The position numbers were made by a program, and so were the translations under genes. A DNA stretch of 44,330 nucleotides from Clostridiales bacterium Firm_05 (GTDB lineage Bacteria; Bacillota; Clostridia; Oscillospirales; Ruminococcaceae): contig LVAK01000044.1 of the NCBI GenBank assembly GCA_001604035.1, positions 1 to 44,330 of the forward strand. Direction: 5' to 3'. Below are positions 1 to 10,554 of this stretch, piece by piece (position 1 is the stretch's first letter; each line of letters opens with the position of its first letter). The notes under the pieces are model-generated. The model did no database searches. It saw only the letters and a list, made by a program, of their open reading frames with translations, and had not been told where the DNA came from.

Positions 1-4
1 TTTT

Positions 5-57
5 GCTAAAGCATTTTTATTCCCCCAGTAGAACTGGGGGTTTAGTTACGCTAAAGC
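5..57. repeat. Hairpin flanked by 8-bp direct repeats
   Basis: A perfect 8-bp stem (CCCCCAGT / ACTGGGGG, 22-29 and 33-40, 3-nt loop) lies between two copies of GCTAAAGC at 5-12 and 50-57. It looks like a REP-type element or the structured end of an IS200/IS605-type element, but no transposase is visible and the window edge cuts the context. The identity is a guess; the hairpin and repeats are directly visible. Confidence 0.4.
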
Positions 58-65
58 GCCAAACA

Positions 66-101
66 AAAAACCGAAGCGATAAGAATCACTTCGGTTTTTT
101 T
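66..101 (-). terminator. Rho-independent terminator after the TIGR04076 gene
   Basis: CCGAAG (71-76) pairs with CTTCGG (89-94), with additional inner pairs, and both sides carry A/T runs, so it could work in both directions. It sits just past the stop of the leftward gene and probably ends the pyrB-TIGR04076 transcript. Confidence 0.75.
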
Positions 102-117
102 ATATCAAAATAACAAT

Positions 118-465
118 TTATTTCCAGAATTTTCCTTTATGGAAATTTTCGTTGCCAAGGGGAGTAGCTGTCAGTCTGAACATAACACAGCCATCCGGAC
201 AGACAATGGTTTTGGTGTATTTGCTGTCACCGCCGAGATTTTCAAGATCTCCGCCGCTCCTTACAGCCTCCATAAGAGGATAAAGCATCATCATCGTCTT
301 TGAACATATTCCGCAGCCGTCCTGATTTACAGGGCATCCATACGTACAGGTATACTTGTCGCCGATTTCTTCGCCGTTACGGCAGTAATTTTCCGTTTTT
401 TCGCCTCGCAGGAATCCTGTTACTTCAACCGTAAACTCGTATTCCTCTGCATACCATTTCTTCAT
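118..465 (-). CDS. TIGR04076 family protein
   Basis: 115-residue cysteine-rich protein. The order of conserved features (charged beta-rich start, a GCPVNQDGCGIC cysteine cluster near the middle, a helical stretch ending near EAVRSGGD, then a VCPDGCVMFRL tail) matches the TIGR04076 family as I know it. Members are small proteins of unknown function with conserved cysteines, suggesting a metal or redox role. The start overlaps the pyrB stop as ATGA, so the two genes are probably translationally coupled. A terminator follows the gene. No signal peptide or membrane segment is seen. The family call is recognition by eye; the biochemical role is unknown. Confidence 0.7.
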   Translation of the reverse strand: MKKWYAEEYEFTVEVTGFLRGEKTENYCRNGEEIGDKYTCTYGCPVNQDGCGICSKTMMMLYPLMEAVRSGGDLENLGGDSKYTKTIVCPDGCVMFRLTATPLGNENFHKGKFWK

Positions 466-1544
466 ATCAGCTTTCTCTCGTCACAGTACTCGCATTCAAG
501 AAGCGTCTGATCACCGCTTGAACGGAAGCTCTTAGGAAGATAATGCTCATGATTAGTTATACATCTCGGATTATCACAGCACACACCTGCATAAACCTTT
601 CCTTTAAGAGTTTCAGATGATTTTTTCTCGTTCAGTATAGTGAGGATAAGTGCCATACGTACAAATACACCATATTTAGCCTGAGTAAAATACTTAGCCC
701 TCGGATCATCATCCACTTCAACGGTGATCTCATCAACACGGGGCAGGGGATGCATTACGATCATATCCTGTTTAGCCAGCTGCATCTTCTTTCTGTCAAG
801 CACATATGTATTCTTCTGCGCCAGATAGTCTTCAACACTTGCAAAACGCTCCTGCTGGATACGTGTCATATAAAGCACATCAAGCTTTCCGATTGCCTCC
901 TCAAGGGTATCAACTTCTTCAAAGGAGCTTCCGTTTGCCTTGATTATATCCTTTATGTAAGCGGGCATTCTCAGTTCAGGGGTTGATATGAAGATAAATT
1001 TATTATCTGGAAACATACTGAGCGCCTTGCAAAGCGAATGAACAGTTCTTCCGTTTATAAGGTCTCCGCACATACCTACAGTAAGCCCCGAAAGTGTCTT
1101 CTTCTCTATCTTAAGAGTAAGAAGATCAGTAAGTGTCTGTGTAGGGTGGAGGTGTCCGCCATCGCCTGCATTTATTACTGAACAATCAGCGGTCAATGAA
1201 GCGGCCTTTGCAGCTCCTGCAACCGGATGACGTATAACAAGAACATCAGCATAGCTGCTTACGATCTTTGTGGTATCCTTAATCGTCTCACCTTTGGCTA
1301 CTGATGAATTTGCCGGATTATCAAAACCGATTATCTGTCCACCAAGCCTTATCATAGCAGTCTGGAATGACATCTGTGTACGAGTTGACGGTTCATAGAA
1401 AAGAGTAGCCATAACCTTTCCGTTACATTCGTGTGCAAAGCGTGCAGGATCATTCTTGATCTCCTCACCAAGCTCCACTACCTTTTTCCACCATGAAACA
1501 GGATAGTCATTCAAATCAATAAGGTGCTGATACTCTGAATGCAT
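462..1544 (-). CDS. pyrB: Aspartate carbamoyltransferase with fused PyrI-like zinc domain
   Basis: Transfers carbamoyl from carbamoyl phosphate to aspartate, the committed step of pyrimidine synthesis. The catalytic chain is clear: STRTQMSF phosphate-binding motif near residue 55, HPTQTLTDL near 135, and HPLPRVDEI near 265. After the usual end of the catalytic chain (about 310 residues) there is an extension of roughly 45 residues holding CDNPRC and CEYC. This C-X4-C...C-X2-C arrangement, with an N-P/S-x-C-I pattern, resembles the zinc domain of the regulatory chain PyrI. The nucleotide-binding allosteric domain of PyrI is absent. RBS CGGAGG precedes the ATG. It lies downstream of the HD gene and overlaps the TIGR04076 gene by 4 bases. 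Confidence 0.95.
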   Translation of the reverse strand: MHSEYQHLIDLNDYPVSWWKKVVELGEEIKNDPARFAHECNGKVMATLFYEPSTRTQMSFQTAMIRLGGQIIGFDNPANSSVAKGETIKDTTKIVSSYADVLVIRHPVAGAAKAASLTADCSVINAGDGGHLHPTQTLTDLLTLKIEKKTLSGLTVGMCGDLINGRTVHSLCKALSMFPDNKFIFISTPELRMPAYIKDIIKANGSSFEEVDTLEEAIGKLDVLYMTRIQQERFASVEDYLAQKNTYVLDRKKMQLAKQDMIVMHPLPRVDEITVEVDDDPRAKYFTQAKYGVFVRMALILTILNEKKSSETLKGKVYAGVCCDNPRCITNHEHYLPKSFRSSGDQTLLECEYCDERKLI

Positions 1545-1573
1545 ATTTTTTACCTCCGTATATTATATTTGTA

Positions 1574-1587
1574 CGCACACCAGTGCG
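1574..1587 (-). promoter_or_regulatory. Small hairpin and TATAAT between the HD gene and pyrB
   Basis: CGCAC and GTGCG flank a 4-nt loop. On the minus strand a TATAAT (1562-1567) follows it, but there is no good -35 at the right distance. It could be a weak pyrB promoter with an operator, or chance. Confidence 0.25.
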
Positions 1588-1591
1588 GTAA

Positions 1592-2260
1592 TTACAGTAT
1601 CTTACTTCCGTTCACAATCATTTCAAACTGTACACCCAGAAATGCTGAAGCTCTGCGGCAAAGAAGCATACGCTCCATAAATATCTCAAAATACTCCATC
1701 ACGGAAGATATTTCAGTATCTATTTTCAGTTCAAGTATGATCGATCTCTTATCTTCGCTGAACGAAACTTCAGAATGTTCAACTGCGTAGTTAACTCTGT
1801 CATGGATATCAAATGTCAGAAAATCAGTGTTTCTGACTCTTGTTCTGCGGACATCAGTTTTATCGCCTATGATAAGTGCTGCAGAGATAGGATCAAGCGG
1901 AAGACCAGTACTTTCGTCATGATTTCCGATAGCTGAAATAACAGAGCAGATCTCTGCAGCAGGCATACTGAGATTATCAAGAAGCCTGAAAGCCATTACA
2001 GCACCGCTCTGAGCATGGTCTATGCGGTTGATGACATTGCCGATATCATGCATTATGGAGGCAATGCGTGCAAGCTCAACTGTTCTTTCATCGTAACCCA
2101 GCGTAGTCAGTATCAAGCTGGAAGTCGCTGCAACACGCTCAACATGAGCAAAGGAATGTTCAGTATACCCCTGAGCTTCAAGCGCTTTGTCTGCACGCCG
2201 GATATATTCCATGATATCCGGATTCTGTTTTATGTATTTGTAAGTAACTATACTTGGCAT
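1592..2260 (-). CDS. HD-domain phosphohydrolase-like protein
   Basis: 222-residue soluble protein with the metal-binding pattern of HD hydrolases: HSFAHV near residue 36, the HD pair in IMHDIGN near 70, and a later GNHDES near 113 and GDKTD near 131. HD proteins cleave phosphate esters of nucleotides or second messengers; the substrate here cannot be told. The last third is beta-rich with no recognised domain. RBS AAGGAG precedes the ATG. It lies 9 bp after asnB and 47 bp before pyrB on the same strand, so it is probably co-transcribed with asnB. Confidence 0.8.
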   Translation of the reverse strand: MPSIVTYKYIKQNPDIMEYIRRADKALEAQGYTEHSFAHVERVAATSSLILTTLGYDERTVELARIASIMHDIGNVINRIDHAQSGAVMAFRLLDNLSMPAAEICSVISAIGNHDESTGLPLDPISAALIIGDKTDVRRTRVRNTDFLTFDIHDRVNYAVEHSEVSFSEDKRSIILELKIDTEISSVMEYFEIFMERMLLCRRASAFLGVQFEMIVNGSKIL

Positions 2261-2269
2261 GATCTCTCC

Positions 2270-4141
2270 TTAATATTCGCCGTTATTTTCAAAATATACC
2301 TTATACCACACAAGGAAAATGAACACTGTCCAGATCTTACGGCTGTTGTCAGCTTTTCCTTCACGGTGATCATCAAGCAGTTTGATAAGAGGTGCGGTAC
2401 GGAAGAACTCCTTTGCGCTATCACTCTCAAAAGCTGTGCGGACAATATTATAATACTTATCCTCCTTGAGCCATACTCTTATCGGAACAGGGAAGCCCAG
2501 TTTCTTCTTTGCAGCAGTTTTGGCAGTCTGCTTAGGAGTATCCTTCTTTGCAGCAAGACGCATTGCGTACTTTGTTATGTACTTTGTCTCATCTGTGCCT
2601 TTATTGTGAGTTACTCTGTACTTTGTCGGGATCTTTTCAGCCATGGCCATTATCTCTTTGTCAAGGAACGGCACACGCAGCTCCAGAGAATTAGCCATAC
2701 TCATCTTATCGGCCTTAAGCAGGATATCACCTGCCATCCACATATGCAGATCGAGATACTGCATTTTGGTCACATCGTCCTTGTCACTGACATTTTTGTA
2801 GAAAGGACTTGTAAGCACAGTTGGATCAGGTGCAGATGTAGTTATATTGAGTATTTCTCTTCTCTGCTCGGGGGTGAACATATAGGCATTTCCGATAAAA
2901 CGCTCCTCAACGTCACGGCCTTTTCTCACAAAGAAGTTTACACCTCTTTTAGCTGGAAGCTTTGCAGCAACATTACCGATACCTCTTCTGATGATACGGG
3001 GAAGCTTATCGTACAGAGTTCCGTCCGGATCGCTGTAAACATTATATCCGCCGAATATCTCATCTGCTCCCTCACCGGAAAGAACTACTTTAAGCTTTTC
3101 AGAAGCTATATTGCAGACGAAATACAACGCTACTGCTGAAGGATCAGCAAGAGGTTCGTCCATATGATACTGTATCATTGAAAGGCTGTTCCAGTAATCT
3201 TCAGGGGATATGACCTTGCTTGTATTTTCCTTGCCGATAGCTTTGGAGAAGTTCTTAGCCCATCCGATCTCGTTGTATTTCTCGTCATTTCCGAAACCAA
3301 CTGTAAATGTCTTGTCAACATCTGCAACGGCAGCAACATAGCTTGAATCCACACCGCTGGACAGGAATGATCCGACTTCAACATCAGCTATTTTGTGAGC
3401 TTCAACAGAATCATGGAAGGTATCGGAGATCTTATTAACCCATTCCTTCAATGAAGGGCTTTCATCTGCTTCAAAATGAACATCCCAATATTTTGTGATC
3501 GAAAGCTTGCCGTCTTTAAGCTTGAAATAATGTGCAGGTGGAAGCTTGTAGACGTTCTTGAAGAATGTCTCGGCAGCAGGGGAGTACTGGAAAGTAAGAT
3601 AGTTCTCAAGTGCTGCTGTATTCAGCTCTTTTTTAAAGGCCGGATGTGGCAAAAAGCTCTTGATCTCTGAACCAAACATGAACGTACCATCCATAAGAGC
3701 ATAATACATCGGCTTTATACCAAAGAAGTCACGGGCTCCGAACAATTCCTTGGTATTTTTGTTCCAGATAACAAATGAGAACATTCCTCTGAGCATATTC
3801 AGAAGCTTTTCACCATATTCCTCATAGCCGTGTATAAGAACTTCTGTATCTGTATTGGTAGAAAATGTATGTCCGGCAGCAGCCAGCTTTTCTCTAATCT
3901 CCTTATAGTTGTATATCTCACCGTTAAAAACTATAACAAGGGATCGATCCTCGTTGAATATCGGCTGATTGCCCTGAGAGCTGATATCGATTATACTCAG
4001 TCTGCGGTGACCAAGAGCAATATCCTCATCGATGTATTTTCCCTCAGCGTCCGGACCTCTGTGACGTATTCTGTCCATCATTTTTCCGAGCACTGCATCT
4101 GAATCGTCTATTTTATTTGTAAAGCCTACGATTCCGCACAT
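2270..4141 (-). CDS. asnB: Asparagine synthase (glutamine-hydrolysing)
   Basis: Makes asparagine from aspartate, ATP and glutamine. The protein starts MCGIVGF, so Cys2 becomes the N-terminal nucleophile of the class II glutaminase domain. RHRGPD and the FNGEIYN segment of that domain follow. The synthetase half contains a PP-loop, SSGVDSS, near residue 262, then SGEGADEIFGGY near 355, as expected for this ATP-pyrophosphatase fold. Length (623) fits the family. RBS GGAGG is about 10 nt before the start and a sigma-A promoter lies 73 bp upstream. HD and pyrB genes follow closely on the same strand. Confidence 0.96.
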   Translation of the reverse strand: MCGIVGFTNKIDDSDAVLGKMMDRIRHRGPDAEGKYIDEDIALGHRRLSIIDISSQGNQPIFNEDRSLVIVFNGEIYNYKEIREKLAAAGHTFSTNTDTEVLIHGYEEYGEKLLNMLRGMFSFVIWNKNTKELFGARDFFGIKPMYYALMDGTFMFGSEIKSFLPHPAFKKELNTAALENYLTFQYSPAAETFFKNVYKLPPAHYFKLKDGKLSITKYWDVHFEADESPSLKEWVNKISDTFHDSVEAHKIADVEVGSFLSSGVDSSYVAAVADVDKTFTVGFGNDEKYNEIGWAKNFSKAIGKENTSKVISPEDYWNSLSMIQYHMDEPLADPSAVALYFVCNIASEKLKVVLSGEGADEIFGGYNVYSDPDGTLYDKLPRIIRRGIGNVAAKLPAKRGVNFFVRKGRDVEERFIGNAYMFTPEQRREILNITTSAPDPTVLTSPFYKNVSDKDDVTKMQYLDLHMWMAGDILLKADKMSMANSLELRVPFLDKEIMAMAEKIPTKYRVTHNKGTDETKYITKYAMRLAAKKDTPKQTAKTAAKKKLGFPVPIRVWLKEDKYYNIVRTAFESDSAKEFFRTAPLIKLLDDHREGKADNSRKIWTVFIFLVWYKVYFENNGEY

Positions 4142-4213
4142 ATAATAATAACCTCCGATTTATTGAATTGATCCCACATTATATAACGGCATATTCAAGT
4201 TTATACCTTAAAT

Positions 4214-4242
4214 ATTATACTACATCCGCTGATGTTTTGCAA
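4214..4242 (-). promoter_or_regulatory. Sigma-A promoter for asnB
   Basis: On the minus strand TTGCAA (4237-4242), a 17-bp spacer and a perfect TATAAT (4214-4219). The start site would fall near 4207, giving a leader of about 65 nt before asnB. Confidence 0.75.
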
Positions 4243-4294
4243 CAGAAATCGAAAAAATTATATACCAATTTTTTTAACTAAAAGAGTAGAGGAG

Positions 4295-5284
4295 TTACCT
4301 CTTCTTTTTTCCCTGACTTATATCCGCAAGCGGATTTGACTCAACCGCCTTCCGGACATTTTCATCATTAAGATGGGTATATATCTCTGTTGTTGATATA
4401 TTGGCATGACCAAGCAGCTCCTTCAGTTGAAGAACATCTGCATCACCATACTGATACATCAGCGTTGCGGCAGTGTGTCTGAGCTTGTGCGTCGTTATAC
4501 CTTTGCCGTCAAGACCGGCTTTTTCAAGTGTTGATTCTACTATCTGCTGCACACGGCGCTTGGATATGCGATGATTCTGATTACTTATAAAAAGTGCCGG
4601 TTCATTTTCAGCAGCTTTTACGCTCCTTCTTACTTCAAGATATTTGTTAATAGCATCTACACAGGCTTTATTAAGATAAACAGTACGCTTTTTGCTGCCT
4701 TTACCGATAACTTCCATACGGTTCTCATAAAAATCGATATCCCTTATATTTATTCCGACAAGCTCACTGAGACGCATACCACAGTTCAGGAATAATGTAA
4801 TGATACAGTAGTCACGCTTGGAATCTGTGCTATCAGAGGCTTCAAGCAAGCGCAGACTTTCATCCAAGGAAAGAAATTTAGGCCTTGCAGATTTCGGTGT
4901 TCTTACATCAAGTTCCTTGCATGGATCCTTATCTATAAGATGAGCAACACGATCCATATACTTAAAAAAGCTTCTCAGCGAAGATATCTTCCTGTAGCGT
5001 GAGCGTTCAAGATTCTTACGTTCGTCTGCGGCAAAAAATATAAAATTGTATATATCAGATACAGTTATTTTCCTGATATCCTCAGCAGTCATTTTACTGA
5101 TATCAACACTGCTTATATCAGCTGCATTTGCTCCGTCTGTACGGTTACAGATATACTTCAGGAATAATCTTGTGTCCATATAGTATTCCTCAATAGTTCT
5201 CTGTGCAAGCATTTTGACTACTTTAAGGTGCATAATATAATCATTCAGGAACTCCGGATTCTCTGAACTGTTCAGATTCAACAT
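4295..5284 (-). CDS. Tyrosine site-specific recombinase (XerC/XerD-like)
   Basis: 329-residue integrase-family recombinase. The N-terminal half is a SAM-like core-binding domain (LNDYIMHLKVVKMLAQRTIEEY pattern). The catalytic half shows the Arg in LNCGMRLSELVG (near residue 172), a Lys in the GKGSKKRTVYL hairpin, HKLRH, LLGHANISTT and the nucleophilic Tyr in TEIYTHL. All catalytic residues appear present. RBS GAGGGGG is well placed. The gene has its own strong promoter and a palindrome with Xer-site architecture lies in its leader. No phage, cargo or att duplications are seen nearby, so a housekeeping Xer or a solitary recombinase are both possible. Confidence 0.9.
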   Translation of the reverse strand: MLNLNSSENPEFLNDYIMHLKVVKMLAQRTIEEYYMDTRLFLKYICNRTDGANAADISSVDISKMTAEDIRKITVSDIYNFIFFAADERKNLERSRYRKISSLRSFFKYMDRVAHLIDKDPCKELDVRTPKSARPKFLSLDESLRLLEASDSTDSKRDYCIITLFLNCGMRLSELVGINIRDIDFYENRMEVIGKGSKKRTVYLNKACVDAINKYLEVRRSVKAAENEPALFISNQNHRISKRRVQQIVESTLEKAGLDGKGITTHKLRHTAATLMYQYGDADVLQLKELLGHANISTTEIYTHLNDENVRKAVESNPLADISQGKKKR

Positions 5285-5309
5285 TTCATTCCCCCTCGCT
5301 TTTTATCTC

Positions 5310-5343
5310 AAAGTTTCACCAAACTTTCATTTGGTGCAACTTT
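5310..5343. promoter_or_regulatory. Dif-like palindrome in the leader of the recombinase gene
   Basis: AAAGTTTCACCAAA and TTTGGTGCAACTTT are inverted arms with a single internal mismatch, separated by the 6 bases CTTTCA. The arms-6-arms layout is that of Xer/dif core sites. It lies 26 bp upstream of the recombinase ATG and inside the predicted transcript. It could be a recombination core, an autoregulatory operator or an mRNA hairpin. Confidence 0.55.
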
Positions 5344-5365
5344 ATCACCGTAATTCTATGGTATT

Positions 5366-5394
5366 ATTATATCACCTTTTTAATGCATGGTCAA
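5366..5394 (-). promoter_or_regulatory. Sigma-A promoter for the recombinase gene
   Basis: Minus-strand TTGACC (5389-5394), 17-bp spacer and TATAAT (5366-5371). The start site would be near 5359, just upstream of the palindrome. Confidence 0.8.
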
Positions 5395-5418
5395 CATTAT
5401 AGGAACTTCTGAAATATT

Positions 5419-5450
5419 AAAACCTCCCTGGAGATTACCAAGGAGGTTTT
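5419..5450 (-). terminator. Terminator after the copper ATPase
   Basis: AAAACCTCC (5419-5427) and GGAGGTTTT (5442-5450) form a 9-bp stem with T-rich ends directly after the copA stop codon. Confidence 0.8.
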
Positions 5451-5452
5451 AA

Positions 5453-7966
5453 TCATTTGATACCTATATATTTATATCCCGCTTTTACAACAGCATTTTT
5501 CAAAGCCTTAGCATCAACATTTCCTGACACTAAGATAACCGCAGTTCCTTTTTTATGATCTGTAGCTGCGCTGTCTACAAACGGAAGCTCTTCAAGAGCT
5601 TTTTTTACTCGTGCTTCACAGTGACCGCACATCATACCTTTTATTATTACTGTATGAGTTCCTGAACGTTCAATATCATCCGGGGTTTCATTGTGGCTAT
5701 AGATCTTTTTATCCTTTGCCGGATCATGCAGCCTGAACAGATTAAGTCTCAAAGCATTAGTTACCACACAGAAGCTTGACAAACTCATCGCTGCTGCGCC
5801 AAACATCGGATTAAGCTCCCAGCCGAAAAGCTTGATATAAACTCCGGCTGCCAACGGGATGCCTATAACATTATATATAAATGCCCAGAACAAATTTTCG
5901 TGTATATTCCTTAGCGTTGCACGGCTCAGACGAATAGCTGCCGGAACGTCTGTTAGCTTGCTTTTCATCAGAACTACATCTGCTGCATCTATAGCTACAT
6001 CCGCACCAGCACCTATTGCTATACCTATATCAGCACTGGTAAGCGCCGGAGCATCATTTATACCATCTCCGACCATGGCTGTCGGACCAAGCTTTCTGAG
6101 TCTTCGTATCACGGCTTCTTTGCCGTCCGGCTTCACATCTGCTATAACTTCGTCTACACCTGCTTGTCTGCCTACTGCATTGGCTGTACGTTCGTTATCT
6201 CCGGTGAGCATTATAACTCGTATGCCCATATTGCGTAATTGACGTATCGCTTCAGGACTTCCATCCTTTATGGTATCAGCTACTGCTATAACGCCGTCAA
6301 GCTTGCCGTTCCTTGCAAAATACAGTGGAGTTTTGCCATTGGCAGCAATTTCTTCTGTAATTGTCTTTATATCCTCAGATATGCTGAGCTTACTGCTTAT
6401 AAAATCGTAATTGCCTCCCAGGAGCTCTTCATTGCTGATAGTTCCTGAAAGTCCGTTACCTGATATCGCCTTGAAACCATTAACTTCATATGGATTTATT
6501 CCATGCTCATTTCCATACATTATTACAGCTTTAGCAAGCGGATGCTCACTTTTCGCTTCAAGTGAGACTGCTGTCATCAGTAATTCCTTTTCAGTTGTTC
6601 CGCTGCATGGTATTACATCTGTAACACGAGGTTCACCTCTGGTTATGGTACCCGTTTTATCAAGTGCAACAACTGCAACTTTTCCCGTCTCTTCCAGTGA
6701 TACAGCAGTTTTGAAAAGAATACCGTTCTTTGCGCCAACGCCGCTTCCGACCATTATTGCGACCGGTGTTGCAAGTCCGAGCGCACAGGGACAGCTTATA
6801 ACAAGTACGGATATAGCTCTTGCAAGTGAAAATCCGATCGTTCTGCCCAACACCAGCCATACAGCAAAAGTGACACAGGCAACGCCTATTACAGCCGGGA
6901 CAAATATGCCTGACACCTTATCGGCGATCTTGGCTATAGGTGCTTTGGTAGCAGCTGCATCACTCACCATTTTAATGATCTGTGAAAGTGTTGTATCTTC
7001 GCCGACTCTTTTAGCTTCACAGCGTATAAACCCGGATTGATTGAGCGTCGCAGATGATACTGTATCCCCTGCTGTTTTATCCACAGGTATACTCTCTCCT
7101 GTAAGTGCTGACTCGTTGACTGCTGTTTCTCCGTCAATGACTATTCCGTCAACAGGAATATTCTCGCCAGGCCTCACAACAAAAATATCACCTTTTTTTA
7201 CCTGATCTATCGGAATAGTCTGCTCCTCCCCTGCTATAATTACATTTGCGGTTTTAGGAGCAAGCTTCATTAGGCTTTTTAATGCATCAGTGGTTTTACC
7301 CTTTGATCTCGCTTCAAGCATTTTGCCGACAGTAATGAGTGTGAGTATCATCGCCGCAGATTCAAAGTATAAACCGTGCATATACCCTCTTACAGCATCC
7401 ATATCATTATTCATCTGTGCATCGGTCATGGCAAACAACGACCATGTACTGTAGACAAACGATGCCATTGAACCAAGCGCTACAAGTGTATCCATATTAG
7501 GTGATCGTCGGATAAGGCCCTTGAATCCATTTATGAAGAACTTCTGATTTATAACCATCACAATTGCCGCAAGCAGCATCTGCGCTATACCGATCATTAT
7601 ATGATTTCCATCCATAAATGACGGCAGAGGAAGATCAAGCATATTGTGTCCCATAGAAATATACATAAGCACAATAAGAAAGCCAATGGATGCTATCAGT
7701 CTTTTTTTCATAAGCGGAGTCTCTGTATCTTTCAATGGTTCTTCACTGACTGTGTCTACGGAAACACCATTTTTCAGTGAAGCACCATAACCTGCGTCCT
7801 TTACCGCCTGAATGATCGCACTGTCAGGAAATGTACCTTCAACGCCCATTGAATTTGTAAGAAGACTTACCGAACATGATGTTACGCCTTCAACTGACGA
7901 AACTGCCTTTTCTATCCTGGCACTGCAAGCTGCACATGACATTCCGGTAACATTATATTGCTTCAT
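5453..7966 (-). CDS. copA: Copper-exporting P1B-type ATPase with N- and C-terminal HMA domains
   Basis: Pumps Cu(I) across the membrane using ATP. I start it at the ATG at 7966 because GGAGGG sits 5 nt upstream; the track start 15 codons earlier lacks a good RBS. This gives 837 residues. Order: HMA domain with GMSCAACSARIEK, six to eight membrane helices, TGES actuator motif, the metal-site SCPCALG, phosphorylation motif DKTGTITRG, GDGINDAPAL hinge, then the last helices with the MxxSS-type motif (MSLSS). The final ~70 residues form a second HMA domain (GMMCGHCEARVKKAL), resembling a fused CopZ-type chaperone. It has its own terminator; no CsoR or CopY gene is adjacent. Confidence 0.95.
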   Translation of the reverse strand: MKQYNVTGMSCAACSARIEKAVSSVEGVTSCSVSLLTNSMGVEGTFPDSAIIQAVKDAGYGASLKNGVSVDTVSEEPLKDTETPLMKKRLIASIGFLIVLMYISMGHNMLDLPLPSFMDGNHIMIGIAQMLLAAIVMVINQKFFINGFKGLIRRSPNMDTLVALGSMASFVYSTWSLFAMTDAQMNNDMDAVRGYMHGLYFESAAMILTLITVGKMLEARSKGKTTDALKSLMKLAPKTANVIIAGEEQTIPIDQVKKGDIFVVRPGENIPVDGIVIDGETAVNESALTGESIPVDKTAGDTVSSATLNQSGFIRCEAKRVGEDTTLSQIIKMVSDAAATKAPIAKIADKVSGIFVPAVIGVACVTFAVWLVLGRTIGFSLARAISVLVISCPCALGLATPVAIMVGSGVGAKNGILFKTAVSLEETGKVAVVALDKTGTITRGEPRVTDVIPCSGTTEKELLMTAVSLEAKSEHPLAKAVIMYGNEHGINPYEVNGFKAISGNGLSGTISNEELLGGNYDFISSKLSISEDIKTITEEIAANGKTPLYFARNGKLDGVIAVADTIKDGSPEAIRQLRNMGIRVIMLTGDNERTANAVGRQAGVDEVIADVKPDGKEAVIRRLRKLGPTAMVGDGINDAPALTSADIGIAIGAGADVAIDAADVVLMKSKLTDVPAAIRLSRATLRNIHENLFWAFIYNVIGIPLAAGVYIKLFGWELNPMFGAAAMSLSSFCVVTNALRLNLFRLHDPAKDKKIYSHNETPDDIERSGTHTVIIKGMMCGHCEARVKKALEELPFVDSAATDHKKGTAVILVSGNVDAKALKNAVVKAGYKYIGIK

Positions 7967-8039
7967 TGCATCCCTCCAAGCATGATATATTTTATTATAA
8001 CATACTAACACATGATAATTTTATTAATTACCTGCAGCT

Positions 8040-8074
8040 AACAAAGGACGTACCTTCCTGATACGTCCTTTGTT
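8040..8074 (-). terminator. Long hairpin after the ArsC/Spx-like gene
   Basis: A 13-bp perfect stem (AACAAAGGACGTA / TACGTCCTTTGTT) with a 9-nt loop directly follows the stop at 8076. The U-tract is short, so termination is probable rather than certain. Confidence 0.65.
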
Positions 8075-8075
8075 G

Positions 8076-8426
8076 TCACTTTACAGCTTCTTCCCAGTCT
8101 TTTTCTTTAAATCCGGTCAGTACACTGCTGCCATTTATAAGAATAGGACGCTTTACAAGCATACCGTCTGTTGCAAGCAGCCGGAGCTGTTCGTCTTCGC
8201 TCATTCCCGGAAGCTTATCCTTCAATTCCATTGATCTGTAAAGCTGACCGCTTGTATTAAAAAATTTTTTAAGCGGCAGCCCGCTTTTTCCATACCATTC
8301 CTTAAGCTCGTCATATGTGGGATTCTGCTCTTTTATATCACGTATCTCATAGCTCACAGACTTACTGTCAAGCCATGCCTGAGCTTTCTTGCAAGTAGTA
8401 CATCTTGGATAACATATAAATAACAT
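8076..8426 (-). CDS. ArsC/Spx-family thioredoxin-fold protein
   Basis: 116 residues with the family start MLFICYPRCTTCKKAQAWL, including a CTTC redox pair near residue 10. The rest follows the family plan: a NTSGQLYR segment and, near the C-terminus, LVKRPILINGSSVLTGF. Members include glutaredoxin-dependent arsenate reductases and the RNA-polymerase regulators Spx and MgsR. No arsenic genes are nearby, so arsenate reduction should not be assumed. It lies 12 bp downstream of ligA on the same strand and shares its promoter, and a hairpin follows it. Confidence 0.85.
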   Translation of the reverse strand: MLFICYPRCTTCKKAQAWLDSKSVSYEIRDIKEQNPTYDELKEWYGKSGLPLKKFFNTSGQLYRSMELKDKLPGMSEDEQLRLLATDGMLVKRPILINGSSVLTGFKEKDWEEAVK

Positions 8427-8438
8427 CTTTATTCCTCC

Positions 8439-10539
<2,101 letters not shown>

Positions 10540-10554
10540 CATATGTTTTTCTTG

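Noticed and set aside
2015-3139. 374-residue plus-strand ORF
   Set aside because: It is antisense to asnB and the HD gene, both of which have clear motifs. Its translation is cysteine- and hydrophobic-rich noise.
4262-4310. Terminator overlapping the end of the recombinase gene
   Set aside because: Only a 5-bp stem (AGAGG/CCTCT) around the stop codon and a poor T-run; too weak to report as a feature.
4295-5284. Integrase as evidence of a prophage or genomic island
   Set aside because: No tRNA target, att repeats, phage genes or cargo boundary are visible; neighbours are housekeeping genes.
8076-8426. Arsenate reductase as part of an arsenic resistance operon
   Set aside because: No arsR, arsB or acr3 gene nearby; the gene follows ligA and the family is broad.
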